Assembly: GCF_035481615.1 (NCBI RefSeq)
Contig: NZ_JAYKOT010000001.1
Span: 372,001-436,000 of the forward strand
DNA: 64,000 nucleotides
Source of the DNA: Citroniella saccharovorans
GTDB lineage: Bacteria; Bacillota; Clostridia; Tissierellales; Peptoniphilaceae
Reading direction: 5' to 3'
Of this stretch, positions 1 through 10,174 are shown one piece after another (the first letter of the stretch is position 1; every line of letters begins with the position of its first letter). Below the pieces are notes generated by a model. That model searched no databases and was not told the origin of the DNA. It saw nothing but the letters and a program-made list of their open reading frames with translations. The translations under genes and the position numbers were made by a program.

Positions 1-1
1 A

Positions 2-490
2 TATATTTTTGCTAAACTAATAAGTATGTATATCTCTATTTTTTTGGTATGCCTTATTTCTTTTTTGCTTTTATATTTTATACTTTTAAATTTTGCCTGG
101 CCAAAAGAACCACCTTATCAGGAATTTAAGATAGACATTAGTTTTTATGAGCTTAGAAATATTAGCCCTTTTTTATTTATATTTTTATTAAGCATTTCAT
201 ATTCACTTTATTATACGATTTGGTGTGCGGCTGGATTTTTACTTAGTCTTTTTATTTCAAATAAAAAAGCACTTTTTATACTTCCAAGTTTGGTTTATAC
301 TAGTTTTTTTGCCCTTTATTCTTTTGTCCCAGCTATGAGGTTAATAGACCCACTTTACTATACTAGATTTTTATTAGATACAGGCGGAATTTTTTCTTCA
401 TTCTTAATGGGCGTATTTATAGACTGCCTTTTTCTCTACATTATTTATATTTTCTCTAGAGATAGAATAAAGAAGGTGATTAAATGTTAA
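2..490 (+). CDS. ABC transporter permease-like membrane protein (5' partial)
   Basis: The reading frame is open to the first base of the window, so the gene starts upstream; the ATG at 26 is probably internal. The visible part is very hydrophobic, with about four membrane segments (near residues 10-30, 55-85, 90-110 and 130-150), and no soluble domain. Its last 7 bases overlap the next membrane-protein gene, which in turn overlaps an ABC ATPase gene. It is therefore probably one of two permease subunits of an ABC-2-like exporter. I do not recognise the family from the sequence alone; the role is inferred from context. Confidence 0.6.
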   Translation, partial: YIFAKLISMYISIFLVCLISFLLLYFILLNFAWPKEPPYQEFKIDISFYELRNISPFLFIFLLSISYSLYYTIWCAAGFLLSLFISNKKALFILPSLVYTSFFALYSFVPAMRLIDPLYYTRFLLDTGGIFSSFLMGVFIDCLFLYIIYIFSRDRIKKVIKC

Positions 491-1299
491 AGCTAGTAAA
501 ATTAAGGCTAAGTAATTTTTTGAAATCAGAAGAAATATTCTATGCTTTAGCAGTTTTCTTTATACTTATTGTAGATAATTTACTTGAGATAAGAAAAGTT
601 TTAACTAATGTTGATTTAAATATATCTCCTTTTATTTTGCCATTAGTTTCTTCAAACTCAAGCTTTAGATATTTTATTTTATTTACTTCTGTACTTTTAT
701 TTTTAAATGCTCCTTTTTTAGATGGATATAGTAAGTCCTACATCAATAAATTTAGTAAGAGAAGATTAAATCTTTCAAACATTTTATATATTTTATTAAT
801 TAGTCTATTTTTTGTAATAGCTTCAAATTTAATAACCTTGCTTTTTTTTATAGATAGACTTGTTTTTATTAAGGACTGGGGAATATTTATAACAAGTATG
901 GCGAGATCATCTGGATCCATAAATATTTTTAATAATTATATTGTTTCTAGATTTAGTGGTCTGGAAGCTTTTATGATATTTAATTTGATATTTTACTTGG
1001 AGGTTATTTTAATCGGCATAATAATTTATGTATTTAATCTTTATAATCACAAGATTCATCTTGGTCCTATTGTGGCTGGAATTTATATCCTATCAGATTC
1101 ATATAATAAATTTTTAGGTAATCCAACATTTGATAGATTTTTTCCTTCTAATTATTTGAATTTGTGTGTTATAGCGAAAGATAAGGTATATAAAAGTTTA
1201 ACTTATACAAGAGCAAGTAAAATATTATTACTTATTATTATTTTTCTTGGCCTATTAAGTTTCTTTATTTTTAGGAAAAAGGAGAATTTGTATGAATAA
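484..1299 (+). CDS. ABC-2-like transporter permease
   Basis: This 271-residue protein has about six hydrophobic segments separated by short basic loops and no recognised enzymatic motif. The start overlaps the previous gene and the end overlaps the ATPase gene by 8 bases, so the three are almost certainly translated together. The arrangement of two small permeases, one NatA/BcrA-like ATPase and a lipoprotein resembles exporters for peptides, bacteriocins or drugs. The substrate cannot be told from the sequence. Confidence 0.6.
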   Translation: MLKLVKLRLSNFLKSEEIFYALAVFFILIVDNLLEIRKVLTNVDLNISPFILPLVSSNSSFRYFILFTSVLLFLNAPFLDGYSKSYINKFSKRRLNLSNILYILLISLFFVIASNLITLLFFIDRLVFIKDWGIFITSMARSSGSINIFNNYIVSRFSGLEAFMIFNLIFYLEVILIGIIIYVFNLYNHKIHLGPIVAGIYILSDSYNKFLGNPTFDRFFPSNYLNLCVIAKDKVYKSLTYTRASKILLLIIIFLGLLSFFIFRKKENLYE

Positions 1300-1939
1300 G
1301 ATTGAAGTGAGAAATCTTACAAAAGAATTTAAGTCCTATACTGCATTAAAAAATATCAATCATACCTTTGTCTCAGGTAAAATCTACGCATTAGTTGGTA
1401 GAAATGGATCTGGTAAGAGTGTTTTGCTTAAGTGTATATCGGGCCTATTAAAAGCTAGTAAGGGGGAGGTTTTATTTAACGGTTTACAAGTAGGAAAAGA
1501 TATTGACTTTATCTATAACGCAGGAATTTTAATAGATGGTCCAGGACTCCTTTTAGACTATTCCGCCTATAAAAATCTAAAATATATATCTTCGATTAAT
1601 AATATTATTGATGATAATAGGATAAGGGAAATTTTAAAGGAAGTTTCTTTAGATCCAGATTTAAAAAAACCAGTAAAGACCTATTCTATGGGCATGAAAC
1701 AAAAGCTAGCTATAGCTATGGCTCTTCTTGAAGAGCCGGACATTATTTTTTTGGATGAGATATTTAATGGCTTAGACGATAAGTCGGTAGAAAAAATAAG
1801 AGAGATTGTAAAAAATTATAAAAATGAAGATAGAATAATTTTTATTACAAGTCACAACAAGGACGATATATCCTATTTAGCTGACGAAATCATAAGATTA
1901 GATAGGGGAGAGATTAAGGAAGTGATAGAAAATGTTTAA
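1292..1939 (+). CDS. ABC transporter ATP-binding protein
   Basis: This 215-residue single nucleotide-binding domain couples ATP hydrolysis to the two membrane subunits encoded just upstream. The Walker A motif GRNGSGKS is at residues 36-43, the signature YSMGMKQK near 132-139, Walker B (IIFLDE) near 150-155, and the H-loop histidine lies in ITSHNKD. The YSMGMKQ form of the signature is typical of the NatA/BcrA/LanF exporter subfamily. The gene overlaps both neighbours by 8 bases. The length is short but complete for a minimal exporter ATPase. Confidence 0.9.
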   Translation: MNKIEVRNLTKEFKSYTALKNINHTFVSGKIYALVGRNGSGKSVLLKCISGLLKASKGEVLFNGLQVGKDIDFIYNAGILIDGPGLLLDYSAYKNLKYISSINNIIDDNRIREILKEVSLDPDLKKPVKTYSMGMKQKLAIAMALLEEPDIIFLDEIFNGLDDKSVEKIREIVKNYKNEDRIIFITSHNKDDISYLADEIIRLDRGEIKEVIENV

Positions 1940-3044
1940 AAAGTTATTTATTATTTTATCAATTGCCCTACTTTTAGTTTCTTGCCGAAATGAAATTAGA
2001 AGTGGATATTCAGAGGAAAAACTTAAAAAGAACATTGACGGCTCAGTAAGTTCAAAAGATTCTTCTGGTAAAGGATACAAGATAAAGGAAAGAAGCGAGG
2101 AAGAGAAAAAAGAAGATCAAAATAGGTTTTCAAATTTATTTTCTTCAGATTTAACAAGCGAAAATGTCTATGAGATTGAAACTACTTTAGTAAATATAGA
2201 TAAGGAAAAGATTGAAAAAGCACTTAACTTCTCCAAATTAGTAGAAACAGTTCCTGTAGAATATGGCAAAAGCTATATATATGCGGGCGGAGAAGAACTT
2301 GCAAATGGGCCAGGTAGGATTTATGCATCTAAGCCTAATAGCAGGTATATTAATCAGTTTTTAAATATCAATAGTAATAAAAGTCTTGAGAATAAGGAAG
2401 CTAGCAAAGAAGTTAGGGAAAAAGCCGAAGCTATCTGCAATAAATTTTTTGATTCAATTGGGGTAAATAATTTTAAATTAATAGGCGCTGAAGAATATAA
2501 AAAAGAAGATATTGTAGCGGGTATAGAGGACAATGATAAGGGAGAGATTGTATATAAAGATGGAACGAGCGTAAATTTAAATGAGGTTGTATCCGACTCA
2601 ATTCAGTTAAAATACACTCAAAACTACGAAGGTTTATATACAGATATTTACGGTTTTGATTCTCCAGATGAGTCATCAAGGGGAGTTATTTTATCTAGAG
2701 ATATTTATTTTATAATTCAAAATGGCGAGATAGTTTATCTTCAAATGATTTATTTTACCGATCAAAATTATAGTAAAAAAAATGTTGATATAATTTCTAA
2801 AGATAAGGCTTATGAAATAGTAAAAAAAGACTTAGAATTAAGCCCTATCACCAAAGATAATGAGATAAAATTTGAAGGATTATTATACTCTTTTATTGAA
2901 GAGTCCAGAGATAATCTTTTGAGAAGTAATAAAGTTACCCTAATTCCTGTTTACAATTTCTATATACTTGGAAATGATGGAATAAGAGTAAAGTCCTTAG
3001 ATGCTAGGGATGGAAAAGTCCTATTTGAAAGCTTGTTATATTAA
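1932..3044 (+). CDS. putative lipoprotein, last gene of ABC exporter operon
   Basis: The 370-residue protein starts with a lipoprotein signal peptide: a basic N-terminus, a hydrophobic core and the lipobox LLVSC with the acceptor Cys at residue 18. A charged low-complexity linker (roughly residues 25-75) leads to a soluble domain rich in Glu, Lys and Asp. I recognise no domain family. The start overlaps the ATPase gene by 8 bases, so it belongs to the exporter operon and may be an extracytoplasmic accessory or immunity-like factor. That role is inferred from position. A terminator follows immediately. Confidence 0.65.
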   Translation: MFKKLFIILSIALLLVSCRNEIRSGYSEEKLKKNIDGSVSSKDSSGKGYKIKERSEEEKKEDQNRFSNLFSSDLTSENVYEIETTLVNIDKEKIEKALNFSKLVETVPVEYGKSYIYAGGEELANGPGRIYASKPNSRYINQFLNINSNKSLENKEASKEVREKAEAICNKFFDSIGVNNFKLIGAEEYKKEDIVAGIEDNDKGEIVYKDGTSVNLNEVVSDSIQLKYTQNYEGLYTDIYGFDSPDESSRGVILSRDIYFIIQNGEIVYLQMIYFTDQNYSKKNVDIISKDKAYEIVKKDLELSPITKDNEIKFEGLLYSFIEESRDNLLRSNKVTLIPVYNFYILGNDGIRVKSLDARDGKVLFESLLY

Positions 3045-3048
3045 TTTT

Positions 3049-3082
3049 AAAAGGCTAAAACAAATTTTGTTTTAGCCTTTTT
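3049..3082. terminator. bidirectional rho-independent terminator
   Basis: A near-perfect inverted repeat (AAAAGGCTAAAACAAA paired with TTTGTTTTAGCCTTTT) lies between the convergent lipoprotein and glutaminase genes. It has A-rich and T-rich flanks on both sides, so it can serve both directions. Confidence 0.85.
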
Positions 3083-3996
3083 AATATATACTCAAATCAA
3101 ATTTACCTGAAAGTTCTTTTAAAAATTCAAAAGATTTAATAGAACTTCCTTTTTCATTGAGTAGGGGTGAGTATAGTCCTATTCCATACTTATTTGGTAC
3201 AACAGATAGAACTCCTCCACCTACTCCACTTTTTGATGGGATTCCTATTTGTATTGATGTTTTTCCAGATTCATCATACATTCCGCAAAGGGCCATTGTA
3301 GCGACTAAAGTTTTTACTAGCTTACTTGAAAGGATTTTTTTCTCCACTTTGGTTAAATCCAGAATTTGAAAGTACATATCCTATTTTAGATAAAATATAA
3401 CTATTTACAGATAGTGAACAGGTTTTAAAATATACATCTAGAAGTTTTTCAATATTCTCATCTAAGTCAAGTATAGAAGTAGATTTCATATAGTAAGCAA
3501 GGGCTCTATTGCGGTCGCCAGTCTTTTTTTCAGACCTAAAAACTTTTTCATTTAAATTAATTTCTTCGCCAGATAGTTTTTCAAATAAGTTTACTATTTT
3601 TTCAAATTTCTCATTATAGGAACCTTTTATAAGACTTGTTGTTGCTATAGCACCAGCATTTATAAAAGGGTTAAGAGGTCTGTTGGCATTTTTTATTTCT
3701 AAATCTTTTATTGAGTTGAATGGATTAGATGAAGGCTCAAATGAAATTTTATCCTCAACTTCTTCAAATGTATTTTCATCTAGGGCAAGGGCAAGGATAA
3801 CAACCTTTGAAACAGATTGAACTGTAAAAGGATTTCTACTATTTCCTATTTCATAAGAAAAGTTATCCCCAACTATTGAAACTCCAAAATCATCTGGGTT
3901 TTGTGCTTTTAATTCTGGAATATAACTTGCAAGAGCTCCTCCAGTTTTTTCTTTTTTTACTTTTTCAAATATTTCTTCTATAATTTTTTTGTCCAT
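3081..3996 (-). pseudogene. glsA: glutaminase (GlsA family), one frameshift
   Basis: Joined across the frameshift, this is a 304-residue serine-dependent glutaminase (L-glutamine to glutamate and ammonia), the normal family length. Visible motifs are the catalytic Ser-x-x-Lys in VQSVSKV, the NAGAI segment, LCGMYD and the SGVGGG loop near the C-terminus. The start at 3996 follows AGGTGAT; an upstream ATG at 4041 in the same frame lies in the promoter and is unlikely. The frame breaks at an A7 run (T7 at 3335-3341 on the given strand); removing one A restores GEKILSSK and continuous homology. It is either an assembly error or a recent inactivation. Confidence 0.85.
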
Positions 3997-4012
3997 TTTA
4001 TCACCTAGATAG

Positions 4013-4041
4013 AATATAGCTTTTATGTGTAAAAATGTCAA
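4013..4041 (-). promoter_or_regulatory. sigma-A-type promoter of glutaminase gene
   Basis: On the minus strand a consensus -35 TTGACA (4036-4041) is followed after exactly 17 bases by TATATT (4013-4018), just upstream of the glutaminase start. It lies back to back with the purL promoter region. Confidence 0.75.
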
Positions 4042-4068
4042 TATGTGGAAAAAAGAATAGTTTCAGTA

Positions 4069-4074
4069 TATAAT
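4069..4074 (+). promoter_or_regulatory. -10 element of purL promoter
   Basis: A perfect TATAAT lies 32 bases before the purL start. The -35 position (4046-4051, TGGAAA) is weak. Confidence 0.5.
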
Positions 4075-4105
4075 AAAGGTAAATAATAATTGAGGGGGCT
4101 GGATT

Positions 4106-7100
4106 TTGAAGAAAAGATTTTTTGTTAGAAAAAAGGAAATTTTTAGAACGGAAGAAGAACTTTTACTTAAGGATTTAAATGAGAAGTTAGATATTAAATC
4201 CTTAAGTGCTTTAAAAATTTACAATATTTATGATTGTTTTGATGTAGAGGGTGATGACCTTACTTATTTAAAGGAAGAAGTTCTAACTGAAAAATTTACC
4301 GATGAAATATTTGATAAGATCGATTTGGAAAATAAGACATTTATTTCTTATGAATTTATACCTGGAGCCTTCGACCAAAGAGCAGATTCTGCTAGGCAGT
4401 GCCTTATGTTAAAATCAGGTTCTTCTGATGCTGAAATTACCAGTGGAAAGCTTATAGTTTTTGAAGATGAAATATCTGAAAAGGACTATGAAATTATTAA
4501 AAAATACCTTATCAATCCTGTTGAGTCAAGGATAAAGGACCTAGATAAGCTTGAGCTTGAAAGCTATAAAAAAGCAGATGCGGTTAAGAGAATTGAAGGT
4601 TTTATATCCTTATCTGATACGGAAATGGAAAATTTCTTAAATGGAAGAAAAATGGCTATGAGCCTAGAAGACCTTTTACTCATAAGAGATTATTTTAAAA
4701 ATGAAGAGAAGAGAGATCCAAGTGAAACTGAACTAAAAGTTTTAGACACTTACTGGTCAGACCACTGTAGACACACAACTTTTGAAACTAGCCTTAAAGA
4801 TATTAAAGTTATGGATGATAATTTAAAAGGCGAAATAGAAAAAGCTTTTGAAAGATATTTAAAACTTAGAAAGTCTTTAAATAGAGAAGATTCAAAAATG
4901 TCACTTATGGATATGGCTCAAATTGTGGGAAGGTATTTCAAAAAAGAAGGTTTATTGAAAGACCAAGAAGAAACAAGTGAAATCAATGCCTGCTCTATAG
5001 AAATTGAAGTAGATGAAGATGGAGAAAAAGTTCCTTATCTTTTAATGTTTAAAAATGAAACTCACAACCACCCAACTGAGATTGAACCTTTTGGCGGAGC
5101 CTCAACTTGTCTTGGCGGAGCTATTAGAGATCCACTTTCTGGAAGAAGTTTTGTGTATGGTGCTTTGAGAGTTACTGGAGCTGGAAATATACTAGAGGAC
5201 ATAAAGGATACTATTCCAAACAAACTTCCTCAAGCTCTAATTTCAAAAGAAGCTGCTAATGGTTATTCTTCTTATGGAAATCAAATTGGACTTGCATCCA
5301 CTTTTGTTAGAGAATTTTACCACGAAGGTTTCAAGGCAAAGAGAATGGAACTAGGTGCAGTTATTGCAGCAGCTCCTAAAGAAAATGTTGTTAGACTTGA
5401 ACCAAAAGAAGGGGATGTAGTTATTCTACTTGGCGGAAAAACTGGTAGAGATGGAATTGGTGGAGCAACTGGTTCTTCTATTTCTCACGACAAAAATTCC
5501 TTGGAAAGCTCTGGAGCAGAAGTACAAAAGGGAAATGCTCCTATTGAAAGAAAGATTCAAAGATTATTTAGAAATAGTGAATTAACAAAACTTATTAAAA
5601 AATCAAACGACTTTGGAGCAGGAGGAGTTTCTGTTGCCATTGGAGAACTTTCAGATTCAATAGATATAGATTTGGACAAGGTTCCATTAAAGTATAAGGG
5701 CCTAAGTGGGACAGAAATTGCAATTTCAGAATCTCAAGAAAGAATGGCTATTGTAATAGATAGTAAAGACTACGAAAAAGTATCAAAGCTTGCAAAACTA
5801 GAAAACCTTGATGCTACTTTAGTTGCTAGGGTTACTTCAAATGGTAGACTTAGAATGAAGTATGAGGGAGAATATATAGTAGACCTATCTAGAGATTTTC
5901 TAAATACAAATGGAGCTAGTAGAGAAAATAAAGTTGAGATAAAGGGCGTTTTACTAGAAGATAATCCTTACAAAGTTTCCAAAGAAGTAAATAAAGAAAA
6001 TATAGATAAAACACTTCTTGATTTAAATGTAAATATACAAAAGGGAATGGTTGAAAAATTCGATGCTTCAGTTGGACGTTCAACTGTCCTATGGCCTTAT
6101 GGTGGGAAATATCAATTAACAGAATCTGACATCTCCATTCAAAAGATCCCTACATTTAAAAAGACAAACACAGTAAGTCTTATGTCCATGGGCTACAATC
6201 CATTTATTGCATCATATTCACCATATCTTGGTGCTTACAGCTCTGTAGTTGAAGCCTTGGCAAAAATAGTTGCAGCTGGAGGAAATTATAAGGGATCAAG
6301 ACTTACAAACCAAGAATATTTTGAAAAACTTGGAGAAGATCCTAAGAAGTGGGGAAAAGTTACAGGAGCAATGCTGGGACTTATAGATGCAGAGCTTGAT
6401 TTTGATGTAGTATCTATTGGTGGTAAAGACTCAATGAGTGGAACATTTGAAGATTTAAATGTTGCACCAAGCCTTGTAACTTTTGCGGTTAACACATCAC
6501 AAGTAGATAAAATTATTAGCCCAGAATTTAAAAAAGAAGATTCTTATATATATTTAGCAAAATCACACCTAGATGAAAATTTCAAAAATGATAGCGAAAG
6601 AACCAAAAAAGTTTTTGAAAAAGTTATGGAAAATATAGAAAAGAAAAATATTATTTCTGCTATGCCAATTAAGCTTGGAGGTGTTCTTGAAGCAGCCTTT
6701 AAGATGGGACTTGGTAACAGAGTTGGCTTTGAAATAGAAGCTAAGGATATATTTTCACCTATGCCAGGATCAATCCTTATAGAAGCTAGGGAAGAGATAA
6801 GTGAAGAAGATTTTATTCTTTTAGGAAAGACAAACTTAAATTCATTTAAAATAAATGGAATAGATTATTCTTTTGATGAAGCGCAGGACCTACTAACAAA
6901 AACTCTAAAGAAAATCTACCCAATATATATAGAAGAAGATAAAAAAGCTTTAGATATAAAGACTAAAAGTCCTAAAAATAACTTTAAATACAAGGAAAAT
7001 GTAGACAAACCAAAGGTACTAATTCCAGTATTCCCTGGAACTAACTCAGAATATGATACTAAAAAAGCATTTGAAAGAGAAGGATTTGAAGTAGAAGTAT

Positions 7101-7805
7101 TTGTCTTAAATAATTTAAGCAAGGAAAATCTATTAGAATCAGTAGATAAGTTAAGTAAGAAAATTGAAGCTTGCCACATCTTAACTTTAGTTGGTGGATT
7201 TTCTATGGGAGATGAACCAGACGGTTCAGCAAAATTCATTGCAAATGTTCTTTCAAATGAAAAAAATCAAAGAAAGCATTAGAAAGCACCTTGAAGATAA
7301 AAAACTTATACTAGGAATTTGTAACGGCTTCCAAGCACTCGTAAAATCAGGCCTACTTCCATACTCAAAACTTGGAGAAAAAGATGGAAAAGTAACTACC
7401 CTATTTAGAAATAATATTGGAAGACACGTATCTAAAATTGTTTCAACAAGATATGAAGGAGCAAATTCACCATGGCTTTCTGGATTTAAAGAAGGAGAAG
7501 TATTTGAGACAATAGTTTCACATGGAGAAGGAAAGTTCCAAACAGATAGTGATACTCTTAGAGATATTGAAGAAAGAGGCCTTGTAGCATTTAGATATGT
7601 AGATAGTCATAATAATCCTACAATGAATGGTAGATTTAATCCTAACTCATCATTAAATGCAATTGAAGGCTTAGTTTCAGAAGATGGACTTATCTTAGGA
7701 AAGATGGGTCACTCAGAGAGATATGAAGAAGACTTATTAAAAAATATTCCTGGCAATAAGATGCAAAATATCTTTAAAAATGCAAAAGAATACTTTTCAA
7801 AATAA
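4106..7805 (+). pseudogene. purL: phosphoribosylformylglycinamidine synthase, large single-chain PurL, one frameshift
   Basis: Joined across one frameshift, this is a 1,232-residue FGAM synthase, which converts FGAR plus glutamine to FGAM in purine synthesis. The order is an N-terminal PurS-like region, two AIRS-type synthase halves (SDHCRH near residue 215; NETHNHPTEIEPFGG near 320) and a C-terminal class I glutaminase domain (PVFPGTNSEYD, the cysteine in GICNGFQALV, SHGEGKF). The start is TTG at 4106 after a GAGGGGG site. The frame breaks inside the amidotransferase domain at an A7 run (7260-7266); deleting one A joins LSNEK to IKESIRKH. No other purine gene lies nearby. Confidence 0.93.
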
Positions 7806-7832
7806 GTAAAATAAATCTATAAAATAAAAAAC

Positions 7833-7879
7833 AACCCCCACAAGCTATAAATTGACAACTAATATAGCTTATGGGGGTT
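7833..7879. terminator. rho-independent terminator after purL
   Basis: A 17-bp stem (AACCCCCACAAGCTATA with TATAGCTTATGGGGGTT, one mismatch) has A-rich and T-rich flanks. It lies between the convergent purL and secreted-protein genes and can serve both. Confidence 0.85.
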
Positions 7880-7908
7880 AAATTTTTTCTATAATCTAAA
7901 AATATTTA

Positions 7909-8828
7909 CTATCTTTTTAGATGGATTCTTATAGGAAAAGTTGTTAATTCTCCAGCGTCTTGGAGTCTTTTGCAGGCATTAATAGCAACTGCTGAGAATG
8001 TGACTTCGTCAGTTTTTTCAAAATCATAGTAGTCGGTAATTATAACCCTATTATCTGTCATTTTTGCATTAAATTTATGGATTGAATAATATGCATCGGC
8101 TTCGTCTCGGTTAGTCCTATTTTGAAATTCTCCTTTTTTGTAGATCCTGCTGGATATCTGTCTTTTCTTCTTAGTGAATCATACGCTATTGTATTATAGA
8201 GAAAGTTTTTCTCCTCATTTGTTGGAATGAATTCATCGCTATTGTTATCAAAGAGTGCTCTTGATAAAAGAAGAGATGAAAAATTATATCCTTTTATGTC
8301 AAAATAAGCATTAACTGCTAGAGCAATTGCCCTATCTCCGAATTTACCTTTTACAATAGAGGGGTCCGATGGTACTACCGAATAAGTTGAAGCATCTAGG
8401 CCAAATATTTCATCAACGCCATCTCTTACTTTTGATTGTAGATTTAAATCAAACTTAGTTTTTGAATCTTCAAGATATTTTTCAATTGCTTCTTCAAAAG
8501 AATAACCATTGACTCTTAATAGCTCTTTCATTAGACCAAATTCATACTCTCTTTTTTCATTTAATGACAGGTCATTATATTCTCCATATTTTTCTTCCAT
8601 TCTATAATCTGATGCACCAATCTTTATAGATTCTGCATCCCGTAAGCTAGCAGTTTTTTCTATTTTTTCTAATATATTATCTAATTCTTTGTTAATATCT
8701 ACATTTTTCAAAGTCTCTTGAACTTCATTGTAATCTGGAAGTAGACTATCTGCTTTTACATTTAATAAAGGAAAAGCTAAACTAAATACCATAAGAAACA
8801 CAAAAAGTAAATAAAACTTTTTTTTCAT
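7909..8828 (-). pseudogene. secreted protein of unknown function, one frameshift
   Basis: The protein starts with a clear Sec signal peptide (MKKKFYLLFVFLMVFSLAF, probable cleavage near VKA-DS) and then a helical, acidic soluble region; no domain family is recognised. The open frame ends at 8058, but the neighbouring frame continues in good coding style (EADAYYSIHKFNAK, then DNRVIITDYYDFEKT) to a stop at 7909. The break lies at an A6 run on the coding strand (T6 at 8134-8139); one extra A would give a continuous 306-residue protein. The start follows AAGGGGAGTG. Confidence 0.65.
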
Positions 8829-9130
8829 TTAAAATCACTCCCCTTAAAAAATATCATGAATTTCAATATATTTATATTATATCATAATATTTAAAAACGT
8901 ACAAAAAATTCAAAAATATAAAGTCTGATATTTTATATCATAAGGATAAAGTTATATCTTTCATAGCTATAATTTAGAAAAATTTTATACAAGGTGTTTG
9001 GGTAAAATTCCTTATAAAACTATATTATGATTAGCTAGATAAGGGAAGTAGAATACAAAATAAAGCTTAATATGTTCTATTAACTTAAATGGTGCAAAAT
9101 CTATTCAAGAGATTTAAATTAGGATATTAA
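8829..9130. other. non-coding stretch upstream of secreted-protein gene
   Basis: This AT-rich interval holds the ribosome binding site and presumably the promoter of the minus-strand secreted-protein gene. I see no open frame with a ribosome binding site and no structured RNA. Confidence 0.5.
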
Positions 9131-9176
9131 AAAAGAGCTGTGCTATGATAAGATTATCATTTAGCACTGCTCTTTT
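9131..9176 (-). terminator. terminator of rubrerythrin gene
   Basis: An interrupted inverted repeat (AAAAGAGCAGTGCTAAATGA with its complement, read on the minus strand) is followed by a run of Ts, directly after the rubrerythrin stop. Confidence 0.8.
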
Positions 9177-9179
9177 CTT

Positions 9180-9761
9180 TTAGTAATTTTCTACAAATAA
9201 TTCAAAGTATTTTTTAGGGTGGTCACAAGCTGGACATTTTTCAGGAGCTTCTTTGCCTTCATGAATATATCCGCAGTTAAGGCATAGCCATTTAACTTTT
9301 TCTTCTCTTTTAAATACACGGTCATTTACAATATTATCGTGTAATTTTCTATATCTTGCTTCGTGTGCTTCTTCAGCTTCTCCAATTTCTGTAAATGTGT
9401 GGCTGATTTCTTTAAAGCCTTCTTCTTCTGCAATTTTTGCAAATTCAGGATACATTTTTTCGGCTTCGAAATTTTCTCCCTTATAAGCTGATTCAAGATT
9501 TTCTTTAGTGTTTCCTAATTGAACTGGATAAGCAGCTTCAATTTCTACTTCTTCACCTTTAAGCTCTTCATTTAAATATTTAAATAATCTTTTTGCATGA
9601 GCTTGTTCATTTCTCATAGTTTCTTCAAATATTCTTGAAATTTGAACGAATCCTTCCTTGTCAGCAGTCTTAGCAAAGTACATGTATCTCATAGCTGCTT
9701 GACATTCTCCAGCAAATGCTGTCATTAAATTTTTCATTGTTTTTGAACCTTTTAGTTTCAT
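9180..9761 (-). CDS. rbr: rubrerythrin
   Basis: This 193-residue non-haem iron peroxidase reduces hydrogen peroxide in anaerobes. It has an N-terminal four-helix ferritin-like domain with the E/ExxH ligand pattern (GECQAAMRY, EQAHAKR, EIGEAEEAHEARY) and a C-terminal rubredoxin-like centre with two Cys-x2-Cys pairs (CLNCGY, CPACDHP). The start at 9761 is chosen because AGAGGTGAT sits just upstream; the frame stays open further upstream but without a site. A consensus promoter precedes it. It is divergent from a redoxin/thymidylate synthase operon. Confidence 0.95.
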   Translation of the reverse strand: MKLKGSKTMKNLMTAFAGECQAAMRYMYFAKTADKEGFVQISRIFEETMRNEQAHAKRLFKYLNEELKGEEVEIEAAYPVQLGNTKENLESAYKGENFEAEKMYPEFAKIAEEEGFKEISHTFTEIGEAEEAHEARYRKLHDNIVNDRVFKREEKVKWLCLNCGYIHEGKEAPEKCPACDHPKKYFELFVENY

Positions 9762-9780
9762 ATTAATCACCTCTATATTA

Positions 9781-9809
9781 ATTATAATATAAGTATTTAT
9801 ATTTGTAAA
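9781..9809 (-). promoter_or_regulatory. sigma-A-type promoter of rubrerythrin gene
   Basis: On the minus strand TTTACA (9804-9809) and a perfect TATAAT (9781-9786) are separated by 17 bases, 20 bases upstream of the start codon. The surrounding TTATAAT-like AT-rich sequence could hold a PerR-type site, but I cannot show that. Confidence 0.7.
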
Positions 9810-9883
9810 TTTATATGTTAATATAGAAATATGTAAGAAAAAAATGTAATTGATTTGGGTATTATTTAAAAGAGGTGATTTAA

Positions 9884-10174
9884 GTGAAAAAAAATAAAGT
9901 TTACTTGTTTTCATCAAGTATGTGTCCTGATTGTCCTAGATTTGAGAAGTACTTAAACGATAATGAAATAAAATTTGCTAAATTTGATATTTCTGAGTCC
10001 TTAGGAGCCTTAAAGAGATTTCTTTTTTATAGGGACAGTTTAAAAGCTTTTGAAAGCGTTAAAGCTACAGAAACTATAGGAATACCAGCTATTATTTTAA
10101 ATGAAGAGTTGGCTTTTTTAGACCTCAATGATATAGATGAAAGTATTTTATTGGAGTTAAAAGCCCATGAATAA
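9884..10174 (+). CDS. glutaredoxin/NrdH-like redoxin
   Basis: This 96-residue thioredoxin-fold protein has a CPDC active site (residues 13-16) and a cis-proline region (GIPAIIL). It resembles the glutaredoxin-related proteins of anaerobes, which pass electrons from thioredoxin-like reductases to client enzymes. It starts with GTG after AGAGGTGAT and overlaps the thymidylate synthase start by 8 bases, so it is first in a long operon. Its physiological partner is unknown; a link to nucleotide reduction is only suggested by the thyA neighbour. Confidence 0.75.
   Translation: MKKNKVYLFSSSMCPDCPRFEKYLNDNEIKFAKFDISESLGALKRFLFYRDSLKAFESVKATETIGIPAIILNEELAFLDLNDIDESILLELKAHE

Noticed and set aside
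3335..7266. Programmed ribosomal frameshifting at the A7 runs in glsA and purL
   Set aside because: The needed shift is forward by one base, there is no classical slippery site plus stimulator, and the same kind of lesion occurs in many unrelated genes.
9781..9815. PerR box in the rubrerythrin promoter
   Set aside because: Only part of the TTATAAT-type palindrome is present, and AT-rich promoters match by chance.
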